Shown here: positions 44,168-55,439 of the stretch, piece by piece
How the letters are laid out: each line of letters opens with the position of its first letter
How positions within the stretch are numbered: the stretch's first letter is position 1
NCBI RefSeq assembly: GCF_000745345.1
Contig: NZ_JQNR01000005.1
Location: 2,604,001 to 2,668,000, forward strand
Length of the DNA: 64,000 bases
Direction: 5' to 3'
DNA from: Actinacidiphila yeochonensis CN732
GTDB taxonomy: Bacteria; Actinomycetota; Actinomycetes; Streptomycetales; Streptomycetaceae
Made by a program: the position numbers and the translations under genes
The notes under the pieces: generated by a model
What the model was told of the DNA's origin: nothing
The model's input: only the letters and a program-made list of their open reading frames with translations
Databases searched by the model: none

Positions 44168-47100
44168 ATGCCAGTACAGGACTTCACGACCCTCCCGCTG
44201 ACCCAGGCGCAGCAGGGCGTGTGGTTCGGCCAGCACCTCGACCCCGGCAGCCCGAAGTACAACATCGCCGAGTGCTTCGAACTGCGGGGCCCGATCGACG
44301 AGTCGGTGTTCCGGGCCGCCGTGGCCGGAGCCGTCGCCGAACACCAGGCGCTGCACGTCGAGTTCACCACCGTCGAGGCCGTGCCGCACCAGCGGCTGCT
44401 GCCGGTCCGACCGGTGCCGCCCGAGGTGGTCGACCTCAGCGGGCACCCCGACCCGTGGGCGGCGGCCGAGGCGTACACCGCCGCCGACCTCGCCACCCCC
44501 GGTGAGGTCGCCGTCCGCGGCGACCTCTTCCACCACGCGCTGCTCCGGCTCGCCCCCGACCACCACCTCTGGTACTCGCGCTACCACCACCTCGTCGTGG
44601 ACGGCCTGGGCGTGTCCGTGCTGCACGGGCGGATCGCCGAGCTGTACAACGCGGTCCTCGCCGGGCAGCCCGCGCCATCGTCCCCGGTGGCCGATCCCGC
44701 CGATCCCGCCGGTCCGGCCGAGGGGCTGCGCGCGCTGGTCGCGGACGACCGTTCCTACGCCGCGTCCCCGGAGGCCGACCGCGACCGCGCCTACTGGACC
44801 AGCCGCTTCCCGCACCCGGGCGCGGCCGAACCGCTCACCCCGCGCCGCCCCGTACCCCCGGCCCGGCAACGGGCGGCGGGGACGGAAACGGGGACGGAAA
44901 CGGGGACGGAAACGGGGACGGAAACGGGGACGGAAACGAGGACAGGAACGGAGACGGCGGCCGGGCCAGGGCCGCCGTGCTCAGGCGCGGGCTGCACGGC
45001 ACGGAGGGCCTGGGGACCGAGGTGCTCGCCGGCTTGCGCGAGATCGGCCGGGCCGCCCGCACCACCTGGTCGGCCGCGGCCGTCGCCGCCGTCGCCCTGC
45101 ACGTCCACCGCACCACCGGCGAGGGCGAGGTGACGCTCGGCCTGACCACCACCGGCCGGGCCAACGCGCTGCGCGCCACGGCCGGCATGACCGCGAACGT
45201 CGTACCGCTGCGGATCGCCGTCACCGCCGACACCACGGTGGGGACGCTGGTGGCCGCCGTGGCCGGTGAGATCCGCGGCGCGCTGCGCCACCGCCGCTAC
45301 TCCCGCGAGCAGTTGGTGCGCGACCTGCACGGCACCGGCACGGCCGGCACGATGACCAGCCTCGTCGTCAACATCATGCCGTACGCCTACGGGCTCGCCT
45401 TCGGCGGCGTGCCGGCCCGCTCGCACATCCTGTCCACGGGACCCGTCGACGAGGTGAGCCTGTTCCTGTCCGAACGGGACGAGGACACCGGCCCGTTGAT
45501 CGGCTTCGACGCCGACCCCGAGCTGTACCCGGCCGAGGAGCTGCGGCCGCACCAGCGGGCCGTCGCCGGGCTGCTGGGCGCCCTGTCCCGGGCCACGCCC
45601 GACACCCCCGTCGGCCGCCTCACCGGCCTGGACCCGGCGGAGGCCGCCGAGCTCATGGCGCTGGGCCGCGGACCCGGGAGCGGCGTCGAACCGGACTCGT
45701 TCGGCGCCCTCTTCGCGGCACGGGCGGCGGCGACGCCGGACGCCGAGGCGGTCCGCGACGCCACGGGCGCGTCGCTCGGCTACGCCCGGCTCCGCGCCCG
45801 GGCGGAGCTGGTGGGCCGGCACCTGACCGAACACGGGGTGGTGGCCGGGGACGTGGTCGGTGTGGCCGTGGAGCGGTCGGTGGACTGGGCCGCGGCCGTG
45901 CTGGGCGTGGCGGCGGCCGGTGCCGCGTACCTGCCGCTGGACACCGGATACCCGCGCGCCCGGCTGGAGTTCATGGTCGGCGACGCCGCCCCCGCGCACC
46001 TGCTGGCCTCCCGGGAGGCGGTGGCGGCGGTGCCCTCCGGGGACGTGCCGCTGACCGTCCTGGAGGAACTGCTGCTGGCCTCGGACTCCGCGACCGAGCC
46101 CCCGGCCGGCGCCGAGGAGCCGGCGCCGGACCCGGACCCCGTCTGGGCCGGCACCGCCGTGGACCAGCCCGCCTACGTCATCTACACCTCCGGCTCCACC
46201 GGTCGGCCGAAGGGCGTGGTCGTCACCCACCGGGGCGTGCACAGCCTGATCCGCACCCAGGTCGAGCGGCTGCGGGTCGGCCCCGGCTCCCGGGTGCTGC
46301 AGATGGCCTCGCCCAGCTTCGACGCCGCGTTCTGGGAGCTGGCGATGGCCCTCGGCTCGGGCGCCACCCTGGTGTTCGCGCGGGCCGCCGACCTGCTCCC
46401 CGGGCCCCGGCTCACCGAGCTGGCCGCCCGCGAGGGCATCACCCACGTGACGCTCACCCCGGCCGTCCTCGCCGCCCTGCCCGCCGAGCCGGCCGCCTTC
46501 GCCGGCGCCCGCATCGTGCTGGCCGGCGAGGCCAGCACGCCGGACCTGGTGCGGCGCTGGGCCCCCGGTCGTCATGTCCACGACGCCTACGGGCCGACCG
46601 AGACGACCGTCTGCGCCACCATGACCGAGCCGTTGGACGGCGAGGCCCTCGGCGGCCCGGCCACCGCCGTGCCCATCGGCACACCCGTGGCCGACAGCCG
46701 CCTCTACGTGCTGGACGCCGCGCTCCGGCCGGCCCCCCGGGGCGCCGTCGGCGAGCTGTACGCGGCGGGTCCGGCGGTCGCCCGCGGCTACCTCGGCCGC
46801 CCCGGCCTGACCGCGTCCCGCTTCCTCGCCGACCCCTACGGTCCGCCCGGTGCCCGTATGTACCGCACCGGCGACCTGGCCCGATGGGACGAGCACGGCA
46901 GGCTGGTCTACGGGGGCCGCGCCGACGGGCAGGTCAAGCTGCGCGGCTTCCGCGTCGAACTCGGCGAGGTGGAGGCCGCGTTGGCGGCCGTTCCGGGTGT
47001 CGGCGCGGCCTGCGCGGTGATCCGCGAGGACCGGCCCGGCGACCGCAGGCTCACCGCCTACACCACCGGCTCCGACGGCGCCCCGCCGCCCGAACCGGCT

Positions 47101-47490
47101 GTGATGCGTGCGGCGTTGGCGGCCGTGCTGCCCGCGCACGCGGTGCCGTCCGTGTTCGTCGCGCTGGACGCGATCCCGCGCACCCCCAACGGGAAGGCCG
47201 ACCGCGCGGCCCTGCCGCGCCCCGCCGCGGAGACCGGACCGGCCGGACGGGCGCCGCGCACCCCGCAGGAGCAGGTCCTGCGCGACCTGGTCGCCGAACT
47301 TCTCGGCCTGCCGGAGGTGGGGGTGGAGGACGACTTCTTCCTGCTCGGCGGCCACTCGCTGCTCGCGACCCGGCTGGTCAGCCGGGTCCGCTCGGTGCTG
47401 GGCGTGGAACTCGCCGTGCGCGACGTGTTCGAGCGGCGCACCGCGGCCGGCCTGGCCCGGGCCGTGGCGCGGGCCGGTGCCGCCCGCCGC
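44168..47490 (+). other. NRPS module 1: C (EntF-like) - A (Phe-like) - T
   Basis: C1 opens [18 protein letters not shown] and has HHLVVDG; its [16 protein letters not shown] and [14 protein letters not shown] stretches resemble EntF/DhbF-type condensation domains that take an acyl or aryl starter rather than a peptide. No loading enzyme is in the window. A1 pocket residues read by hand: D-A-W-T-V-A-A-V-C-K, close to the known phenylalanine code. T1 [13 protein letters not shown]. Confidence 0.7.
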
Positions 47491-50400
47491 GAGGTGACGG
47501 CGGGGGCGCGGCCCGAGGTGGTGCCGTTGTCGTTCGCGCAGCAGCGGCTGTGGTTCCTGGGGCGGCTGGAGGGGCCGAACGCGACGTACAACGTCCCGCT
47601 GGTGGTGCGGCTCGAAGGCGGCCTGGACGTAGCGGCGTTGCGGAGCGCGCTGGCCGACGTGGTGGGCCGGCACGAGGCGCTGCGGACCCGGTGCGTGGAG
47701 GTGGCGGGGGTGCCCGCTCAGGTGGTGGTGCCGGTGGCCGAGGCCGTGCCCGGGGTGGCGGTGACGGACGTGCCGCCGCGCGGAGCGGAGGAGCGGGTCG
47801 CGCGGGCGGTCACGGAACCCTTCGACCTGGAGAACGACCTGCCGTTGCGGGTGCGGCTGCTGCGGGAGGGCCCGGACGTGCACACGCTGGTGCTGGTGGT
47901 GCACCACATCGCGGCGGACGGGTGGTCGATGGGTCCGCTGGTGCGGGATCTCGCGGCGGCGTACCGGGCGCGTACGGCGGGTGGGGCGCCGCAGTGGGCG
48001 CCGCTGCCGGTGCAGTACGCGGACTACGCGCTGTGGCAGCGGGGACTCCTCGACCAGGCACTCGACCAGGAAGCAGCGCCGGCGGCCGGACAGACGGCCT
48101 ACTGGCGCCATGCCCTCGCCGGTCTGCCGGAGCAGATCGCGCTGCCGCTGGACCGGCCGCGCCCGGCCGTCGCCTCCCACGCCGGCGCCGTGCACGAGGC
48201 CGTCCTCGACGCCGACGCGCTCGCCGCCGTGCGGGGGTTGGCGCGGGAGACCGGGACCAGCCTGTTCATGGTGCTCCAGGCCGCGCTGGCGCTGCTGCTC
48301 AGCGGGCACGGCGCGGGCACGGACATCCCCCTCGGCACGCCGATCGCGGGGCGGACCGACGAGGCGCTGGACGATCTGGTCGGGTTCTTCGTCAACTCCC
48401 TCGTCCTGCGCAACGACCTCAGTGGGGACCCGACGTTCGCGGAGCTGCTGGAGCGGGTGCGGGAGACGGACCTGGGCGCCTACCAGCACCAGGACGTCCC
48501 CTTCGAGCGGCTCGTCGAGGAGCTCAACCCGGTCCGCACGCAGGGTCGTTCACCGCTCTTCCAGGTGATGCTGGCGCTGCAGAACCACGAGGCGGCCGTC
48601 CTGGACCTGCCCGGACTCACCGCCGAGGTACGGCCCCGGCACAACGGTGTCGCCAAGTTCGACCTGACCTTCTTCTTCACCGAGCTTCCGGTGGGGGAGG
48701 GCGGTGGGCTGCATGTGGGGGTGGAGTTCGCGACCGATCTGTTCGAGGCGGGGACGGTGGCGGCGCTGACGTCCAGGTTCGCCCGTCTGCTGGGCCGGGT
48801 GGCGGCTGATCCGGGGCTTCCGTTGAGCCGCTACCCGGTCCTGGACGACGACGAGCGGACGGCCGTCCTCGCCCTCGGCCAGGGCGGTCCGCAGGCCGGC
48901 GACCAGCGCTCCCTCGCGGCCCTCTTCGCTGCCCAGGCCGCCCGCACCCCGGACGCTCCCGCCCTGCGGGACGGCCACCGCACCCTCAGCTACACCGAAC
49001 TGGGCTTCGTCGCCGACACGTTGGCTGCTGCGCTGGTCGGTGTGGGGGTGGGTGCGGAGTCGGGGGTGGCGGTGCTGTTGGAGCGGTCGGCGGGGCAGGT
49101 GGTGGCCGCGTTGGGTGTGGTGCGGGCGGGGGGTGCGTATGTGCCGGTGGACGGGCGGTGGCCGGTGGGTCGGGTCCGGCAGGCGGTGCGGACGGCCGGG
49201 GTGCGGGCGGTGCTGGTCGACGCGGCCTGGCGCGACCACCCCTGGATCGCCGAGGCCGCCGCCGAGGGCGTGGCGGTGCTCGAACTCGCCCCGGACGGAA
49301 CCGTGGTGGCCGGTTCGCCCGCCGAGCCCGGACCGCTGCCCGAGGTCGGGGGCGGTGATCGGTTGGCGTATGTGATGTTCACGTCGGGGTCGACGGGTGA
49401 GCCGAAGGCGGTGGCGGTCAGTCACGCGGATGTGGTGGCGCTGGCGGGTGACGCGATGTTCGCGGGGGTGTCGGGTGCGGTGCTCATGCATTCGGCCTTC
49501 GCGTTCGACGCGGCGACGTTCGAGGTGTGGGTGCCGCTGCTGTCCGGTGGCCGGATCGTCGTCGCCCCGCCCGGCGTCCTGGAGGCGGCCACCCTGGCCC
49601 GCATCACCCGGTCCGAGGGACTGACCGCCGCGTTCCTGACCACGGCGCTGTTCAACGCGGTGGCGGAGGTTGATCCGGGGGTGTTCGCGGGGTTGGGGAT
49701 GGTGTGTGCGGGGGTGAGGCGGCGGCGCCGGGGGTGTTGGCGCGGGTGGCTCGGGCCTGCCCGGGGACGCGGGTGTGGCATGTGTACGGGCCGACGGAGA
49801 CGACCACGTTCGCGACCCGTCATCTGGTGTCTGCGGGTGAGGCGGGGGTGCCGCCGATCGGTGGGGTGTTGGACGGGATGCGGGCGTATGTGCTGGACGA
49901 CCGGTTGGAGGTGGTGCCGCCGGGGGTGGAGGGGGAGCTGTATCTGGCGGGTTCGGGGTTGGCGCGCGGGTATCTGGGGCGTCCTGGGTTGAGTGCGTCG
50001 CGGTTCGTGGCTGATCCGTACGGTCCGGTTGGTGGGCGGATGTATCGGACGGGGGATCTGGCGCGGTGGGACGCCGGTGGTCGGCTGGTGTATGTGGGGC
50101 GGGTGGACGCGCAGGTGAAGTTGCGCGGGTTCCGGATCGAACTGGGGGAGATCGAGGCGGTGTTGGGGCCGTGTCGGGGGTGGGTGCGGTGTGTGTGGTG
50201 CTGCGGGAGGACCTGCCGGGGGATCGGCGGATCGTGGCGTATCTGACGGGGTCGGTGCCGGGTGAGGGGAGTTGCGGGGGGTGTTGGCGGGGGCGTTGCC
50301 GGAGTACATGGTGCCGTCCGCGTTCGTCACCTTGGACGCGCTGCCGTTGACGCCGAACGGGAAGGTGGACCGCAGGGCCCTGCCCAGACCGGCGGCCCCC

Positions 50401-53400
50401 CAGGCCCCCACCGGCGGACGCGCCCCCCGCACCCCGCAGGAAGAAGCCCTCTGCCGGCTCATCGGCGACCTCCTCGGCACCCCGCCCGTCGGCGTGGACG
50501 ACGACTTCTTCCTGCTCGGCGGCCACTCGCTGCTCGCGACCCGGCTGGCCGGCCGGGTCCGCTCGGTGCTCGGTGCCGAACTCGCCGTACGCGACGTCTT
50601 CGAGCACCCCACCGCCGCCGGGCTGGCCCAGGTCCTGGACCGCGCGCGGCCCGCGCGCCCCCGGCTCACCACCGCCGGACGGCCCGAGCTGGTGCCGCTC
50701 TCCTCCGCGCAACGCCGCCTGTGGTTCCTCAACCGCTTCGAGGGCCCGGGCGCCACGTACAACATCCCGCTCACCCTCCGGCTCGACGGACCGCTGGACG
50801 CCGGCGCGCTCCAGGCGGCGCTGGACGACGTGGTGGCCCGGCACGAGGCGCTGCGCACCCGCTATCCGGAGGTGGACGGCACCCCGCACCAGGAGGTGCT
50901 GCCCCCGGGGGCGGTCCGGGTGCCGTTCGCCGTCGAGAACGCCCCCGCCGACGCCGCGACCCCCGACACCGCCGGCCGCACCTGGCCGTGGCGGGCCGTC
51001 CGCGCCGCCATGCTCACCCCGTTCGACGTGGGGACGGACCTCCCCGTACGGGTCTGGCTGTTCCGTGAGGCGCCGGACGTGCACACGCTGGTGCTGGTGG
51101 TGCACCACATCGCGGCGGACGGGTGGTCGATGGGTCCGCTGGTGCGGGATCTCGCGGCGGCGTACCGGGCGCGTACGGCGGGTGTGGCGGCGCGGTGGGC
51201 GCCGCTGCCGGTGCAGTACGCGGACTACGCGCTGTGGCAGCGGGAGCTGCTGGACGGGCCGGAAGGTGTCGCGTCGGAGCAACTGACCTATTGGCGAGGC
51301 ACGTTGGCCGGTCTGCCGGAGCAGATCGCGCTGCCGCTGGACCGGCCGCGCCCGGCCGTCGCCTCGCACGGGGGTGACGCCCACCTCGCGCACTGGGACG
51401 CCGAACTACTGGCATCCATAACCGGGTTGGCCCGGGAGAGCGGGACGAGTCTGTTCATGGTGCTCCAGGCCGGGTTGGCGCTGCTGCTCAGCGGGCACGG
51501 CGCGGGGACGGACATCCCGATCGGTACGCCGATCGCGGGGCGTACGGATGACGCGTTGGACGACGTGGTCGGGTTCTTCGTCAACTCGCTCGTCCTGCGG
51601 AACGATCTCAGTGGGGACCCGACGTTCGCGGAGCTGCTGGAGCGGGTGCGGGAGACGGACCTGGGCGCCTACCAGCACCAGGACCTGCCCTTCGAGCGGC
51701 TGGTAGACGAGGTCAACCCGACTCGCACGCAGGGGCAGTCGCCGCTGTTCCAGGTGATGATGGCCCTGCAGAACCAGCAGGCCGCCACGCTGGACCTGCC
51801 CGGCGTCACCGCCACTGCGGAGCAGCACCACCACGGCATCAGCAAGTTCGACCTCACCTTCTCGTTCACCGAGCTTCCGGTGGGGGAGGGCGGCGGGCTG
51901 CATGTGGGGGTGGAGTTCGCGACCGATCTGTTCGAGGCGGGGACGGTGGCGGCGCTGACGTCCAGGTTCGCCCGTCTGCTGGGCCGGGTGGCGGCTGATC
52001 CGGGGCTTCCGTTGAGCCGCTACCCGGTCCTGGACGACGACGAGCGGACGGCCGTCCTCGCCCTCGGACAGGGCACCCAACTCACCGTAAATGACGGGGA
52101 GTCGCTGCCCGCGGCGTTCCTGCGGCAGGCGGCGCACCGCCCCGGCGCCGTCGCCGTCCGCTACCCGTGGGCCGACGGCGGGTACGGCGAGCTGACCTAC
52201 GAGGAACTGGCCGCCCGCTCCGGCCGGCTCGCCGCTGCGCTGGTGGGTGTGGGGGTGGGTGCGGAGTCGGGGGTGGCGGTGCTGTTGGAGCGGTCGGCGG
52301 GGCAGGTGGTGGCCGCGTTGGGTGTGGTGCGGGCGGGGGTGCGTATGTGCCGGTGGACGGGCGGTGGCCGGTGGGCCGGGTCCGGCAGGCGGTGCGGACG
52401 GCCGGGGTGCGGGCGGTGCTGGTCGACGCGGCCTGGCGCGACCACCCCTGGATCGCCGAGGCGGAGCGGGACGGCCTGCCCGTCCTCGTCGTCAACCCGG
52501 CGGACACCGTACCCACCGCTCCGCCCGTCCCCGCCACCCCGCCGACCCTGCCGGCCGTACCCGGTGGTGAGCGGTTGGCGTATGTGATGTTCACGTCGGG
52601 GTCGACGGGTGAGCCGAAGGCGGTGGCGGTCAGCCACGCGGATGTGGTGGCGCTGGCGGGGGACGCGATGTTCGCGGGGGTGTCGGGTGCGGTGCTGATG
52701 CATTCGGCGTTCGCGTTCGACGCGGCGACGTTCGAGGTGTGGGTGCCGCTGCTGACCGGCGGGCGGATCGTCGTCGCCCCGCCGGGCCTGCTCGACCCGC
52801 CCGCGCTGCGCCGGCTGGCCGCCACCGAGCGGATCAGCGCCCTCTTCCTCACGACCGCGCTGTTCAACGCGGTGGCGGAGGTTGATCCGGGGGTGTTCGC
52901 GGGGTTGGGGATGGTGTGTGCGGGGGGTGAGGCGGCGGCGCCGGGGTGTTGGCGCGGGTGGCTCGGGCCTGCCCGGGGACGCGGGTGTGGCATGTGTACG
53001 GGCCGACGGAGACGACCACGTTCGCGACCCGTCATCTGGTGTCTGCGGGTGAGGCGGGGGTGCCGCCGATCGGTGGGGTGTTGGACGGGATGCGGGCGTA
53101 TGTGCTGGACGACCGGTTGGAGGTGGTGCCGCCGGGGGTGGAGGGGGAGCTGTATCTGGCGGGTGCGGGGTTGGCGCGCGGGTATCTGGGGCGTCCTGGG
53201 TTGAGTGCGTCGCGGTTCGTGGCTGATCCGTACGGTCCGGTTGGTGGGCGGATGTATCGGACGGGGGATCTGGCGCGGTGGGATGCCGGGGGTCGGCTGG
53301 TGTATGTGGGGCGGGTGGACGCGCAGGTGAAGTTGCGCGGGTTCCGGATCGAACTGGGGGAGATCGAGGCGGTGTTGGGGGCCGTTTCGGGGTGGGTGCG

Positions 53401-55439
53401 GTGTGTGTGGTGCTGCGGGAGGACCTGCCGGGGGATCGGCGGATCGTGGCGTATCTGACGGGGTCGGTGCCGGGTGAGGGGGAGCTGCGGGGGTGCTGGC
53501 GGGGGCGTTGCCGGAGTACATGGTGCCGTCCGCGTTCGTCACCCTGGACGCGCTGCCGCTCACTCCGAACGGGAAGGTGGACCGCAGGGCCCTGCCCAGA
53601 CCGGCGGCCGTCCAGGCCCCCACCGGCGGACGCGCCCCCCGCACCCCGCAGGAAGAAGCCCTCTGCCGCGTCTTCGGCGACCTCCTCGGCGTCACGGAGG
53701 TGGCGGCCGACACCGACTTCTTCCGGCTCGGCGGCGACAGCATCCTCTCCATCCAGGTGGTCAGCCGTGCCCGGACCGCCGGGCTCGCCCTCACCCCGCA
53801 GGACGTCTTCACCCACCGCACCCCCGAGCGGCTCGCACGGGTGGCGCGGCCGCTCGCGCCGGAACCGGCCGCCACCGCGGCCGAACCGGCGGCCGGACCC
53901 GTGCCCGCCACCCCGATCATCGGCTGGCTGCTGGAGCGGGGCGGCCCCCTGGACGGCTTCAACCAGGCCATGGCCTTCCGCACCCCGCCGGCGCTGACCG
54001 CCGACGCCCTCGGCGGCGTTCTCCAGGCCCTCCTCGACGCGCACGGGGCCCTGCGGCTCCGGCTCACCGACGCCGTCCCCGGCCGAGGTCGAACAGGGCT
54101 CGAAGGGGCGGCACTTGAGATGCTGCCGCCCGGCTCCGTGGCCGCCGCCACCGTGTACACCCGGGTCGACGTGGTGGACGGCGACGGGGTCATCCCCGAC
54201 GGCCTGGCCGCCGAGCACGCCGAAGCCGCACGGCGGCGGCTCGACCCGCACGCCGGGCTCCTCGTCCAGGCCGTCTGGTTCGACGCCGGGCCTGGCCGCC
54301 CCGGGCGGCTGCTGCTGGTGGTGCACCACCTCGCCGTGGACGGCGTCTCGTGGCGGACCATCGCCGCCGACCTGGCCGCCGCGTGGTCGCCCACCGACGG
54401 CGTCCTGCCGCTGCCGCCGGAGGGCACCGACTTCCGGCAGTGGGCGCGGATGCTGACCGAGGACGCCGTCAGCGACCACCGGACCGCTGAACTGCCGTAC
54501 TGGCGAAGGGTCCTGGCCACCCCGGACCCGCTCTTCGGCAGCGGCCCGCTCGACCCGGCCCGGCACACCGCCGGGACGCTGCGGCACCACACCGTGGAGC
54601 TGCCCGCCCGCTGGACCGGCCCGCTGCTGACGTCCACGGCCGCCGCCTACCACGCGGGCGTCGACGACGTGCTGATCGCCTGCCTCGCGCTGGCCGCCGT
54701 CGGCTGGCGGAGCCGGCGCGGGACCGGCGACAGCAGCGAGCTGCTGCTCCACGTCGAGGGCCACGGACGTGAGGAGCTGCCCGGCACGCACGCCGAACTC
54801 TCGCGTACGGTCGGCTGGTTCACCAGCCTCTACCCGGTCCGCCTGGACCCGGGGCCGGTCCCCGCGACCCGGCCGGAGGAACTGCCCGGCGCCGTCCTCG
54901 ACCGGGCGCTGAAGCAGGTGAAGGAGCAGCTGCGGGCGGTGCCCGGACGGGGCCTCGGCTTCGGGCTGCTGCGCCGCCTCAACCCGGAGACCGCGCCGGT
55001 GCTGGCCGCCGCCGACACCGCTCCGCAGCTCGGCTTCAACTACCTGGGCCGGATCGCCGCCGGCACCGGCGGCCGCCCGGGGACGGACGGCGAGGCCGGC
55101 CCGCACGCGGTCCCGGAGTGGCCGGTCGTCTTCGACGCGCCGCTGCCCGCGCACCAGGACCCGGCCGCCCCGGCCGCGCACGTCCTCGAACTCAACGCGC
55201 ACACCCGCGACATGCCGACCGGGCCGAAGCTCGTCGCGGAGTGGACGTGGCCGCCCGACCTGCTGCCGGACGCCGACGTCCACGCGCTCGCCGAGGGCTG
55301 GCTCGCCGCCCTGCGGGCGCTCGTGCAGCACACCGAGACAGCGGGAGCGGGCGGCCTCACCCCGTCCGACCTGCCGCTGGTCACCATCAACCAGGCCCAG
55401 CTCGACCGTCTGACCGACAAGTGGGGGAAGCTCAAGTGA
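44168..55439 (+). CDS. non-ribosomal peptide synthetase, three modules (C-A-T-C-A-T-C-A-T-E); frame interrupted by single-base gaps
   Basis: Giant peptide synthetase of about 3,760 residues once frames are joined. Order: C1 (44168-45650), A1, T1 (Ser codon 47356), C2, A2, T2 (Ser 50527), C3, A3, T3 (Ser 53739, LGGDSI form that precedes epimerases), E (about 53900-55390; [24 protein letters not shown]). The C-terminal helix [19 protein letters not shown] looks like a docking segment for the next protein. The sequence as given breaks frame at about 44940, 49712, 50167, 50268, 52337, 52945, 53390 and 53490. Each break needs one added base, and homology resumes at once in the next frame, so I read it as one intact gene. 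The stop overlaps the next gene as GTGA. ATG 44168 has only a weak GGTGG upstream. Confidence 0.88.
44879..44938. repeat. 12-bp tandem repeat inside the C1 coding region
   Basis: Five perfect GGGACGGAAACG units followed by decayed copies to about 44960. They encode Thr-Glu-Thr-Gly repeats in the upstream frame. The reading frame of C1 is lost within or just after this array. Confidence 0.9.
47491..50660 (+). other. NRPS module 2: C - A (branched aliphatic-like) - T
   Basis: C2 is a standard L-to-L condensation domain ([27 protein letters not shown]). A2 pocket by hand: D-A-F-F-C-G-V-T-F-K, nearest to Ile/Val codes. A2 contains three of the single-G frame breaks. T2 [13 protein letters not shown]. 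Confidence 0.65.
50661..55439 (+). other. NRPS module 3: C - A (same code as module 2) - T - E
   Basis: A3 gives the same code as A2 (D-A-F-F-C-G-V-T-F-K), and long DNA blocks are nearly identical (49640-50340 and 52868-53550), so both modules should load the same residue. The epimerase would release it as the D-form to the next protein. A3 contains four frame breaks. Confidence 0.65.

Noticed and set aside
49700-53500. The NRPS as a true pseudogene
   Set aside because: All breaks are single missing Gs, with correct counts in the sister copy and full conservation of motifs on both sides.
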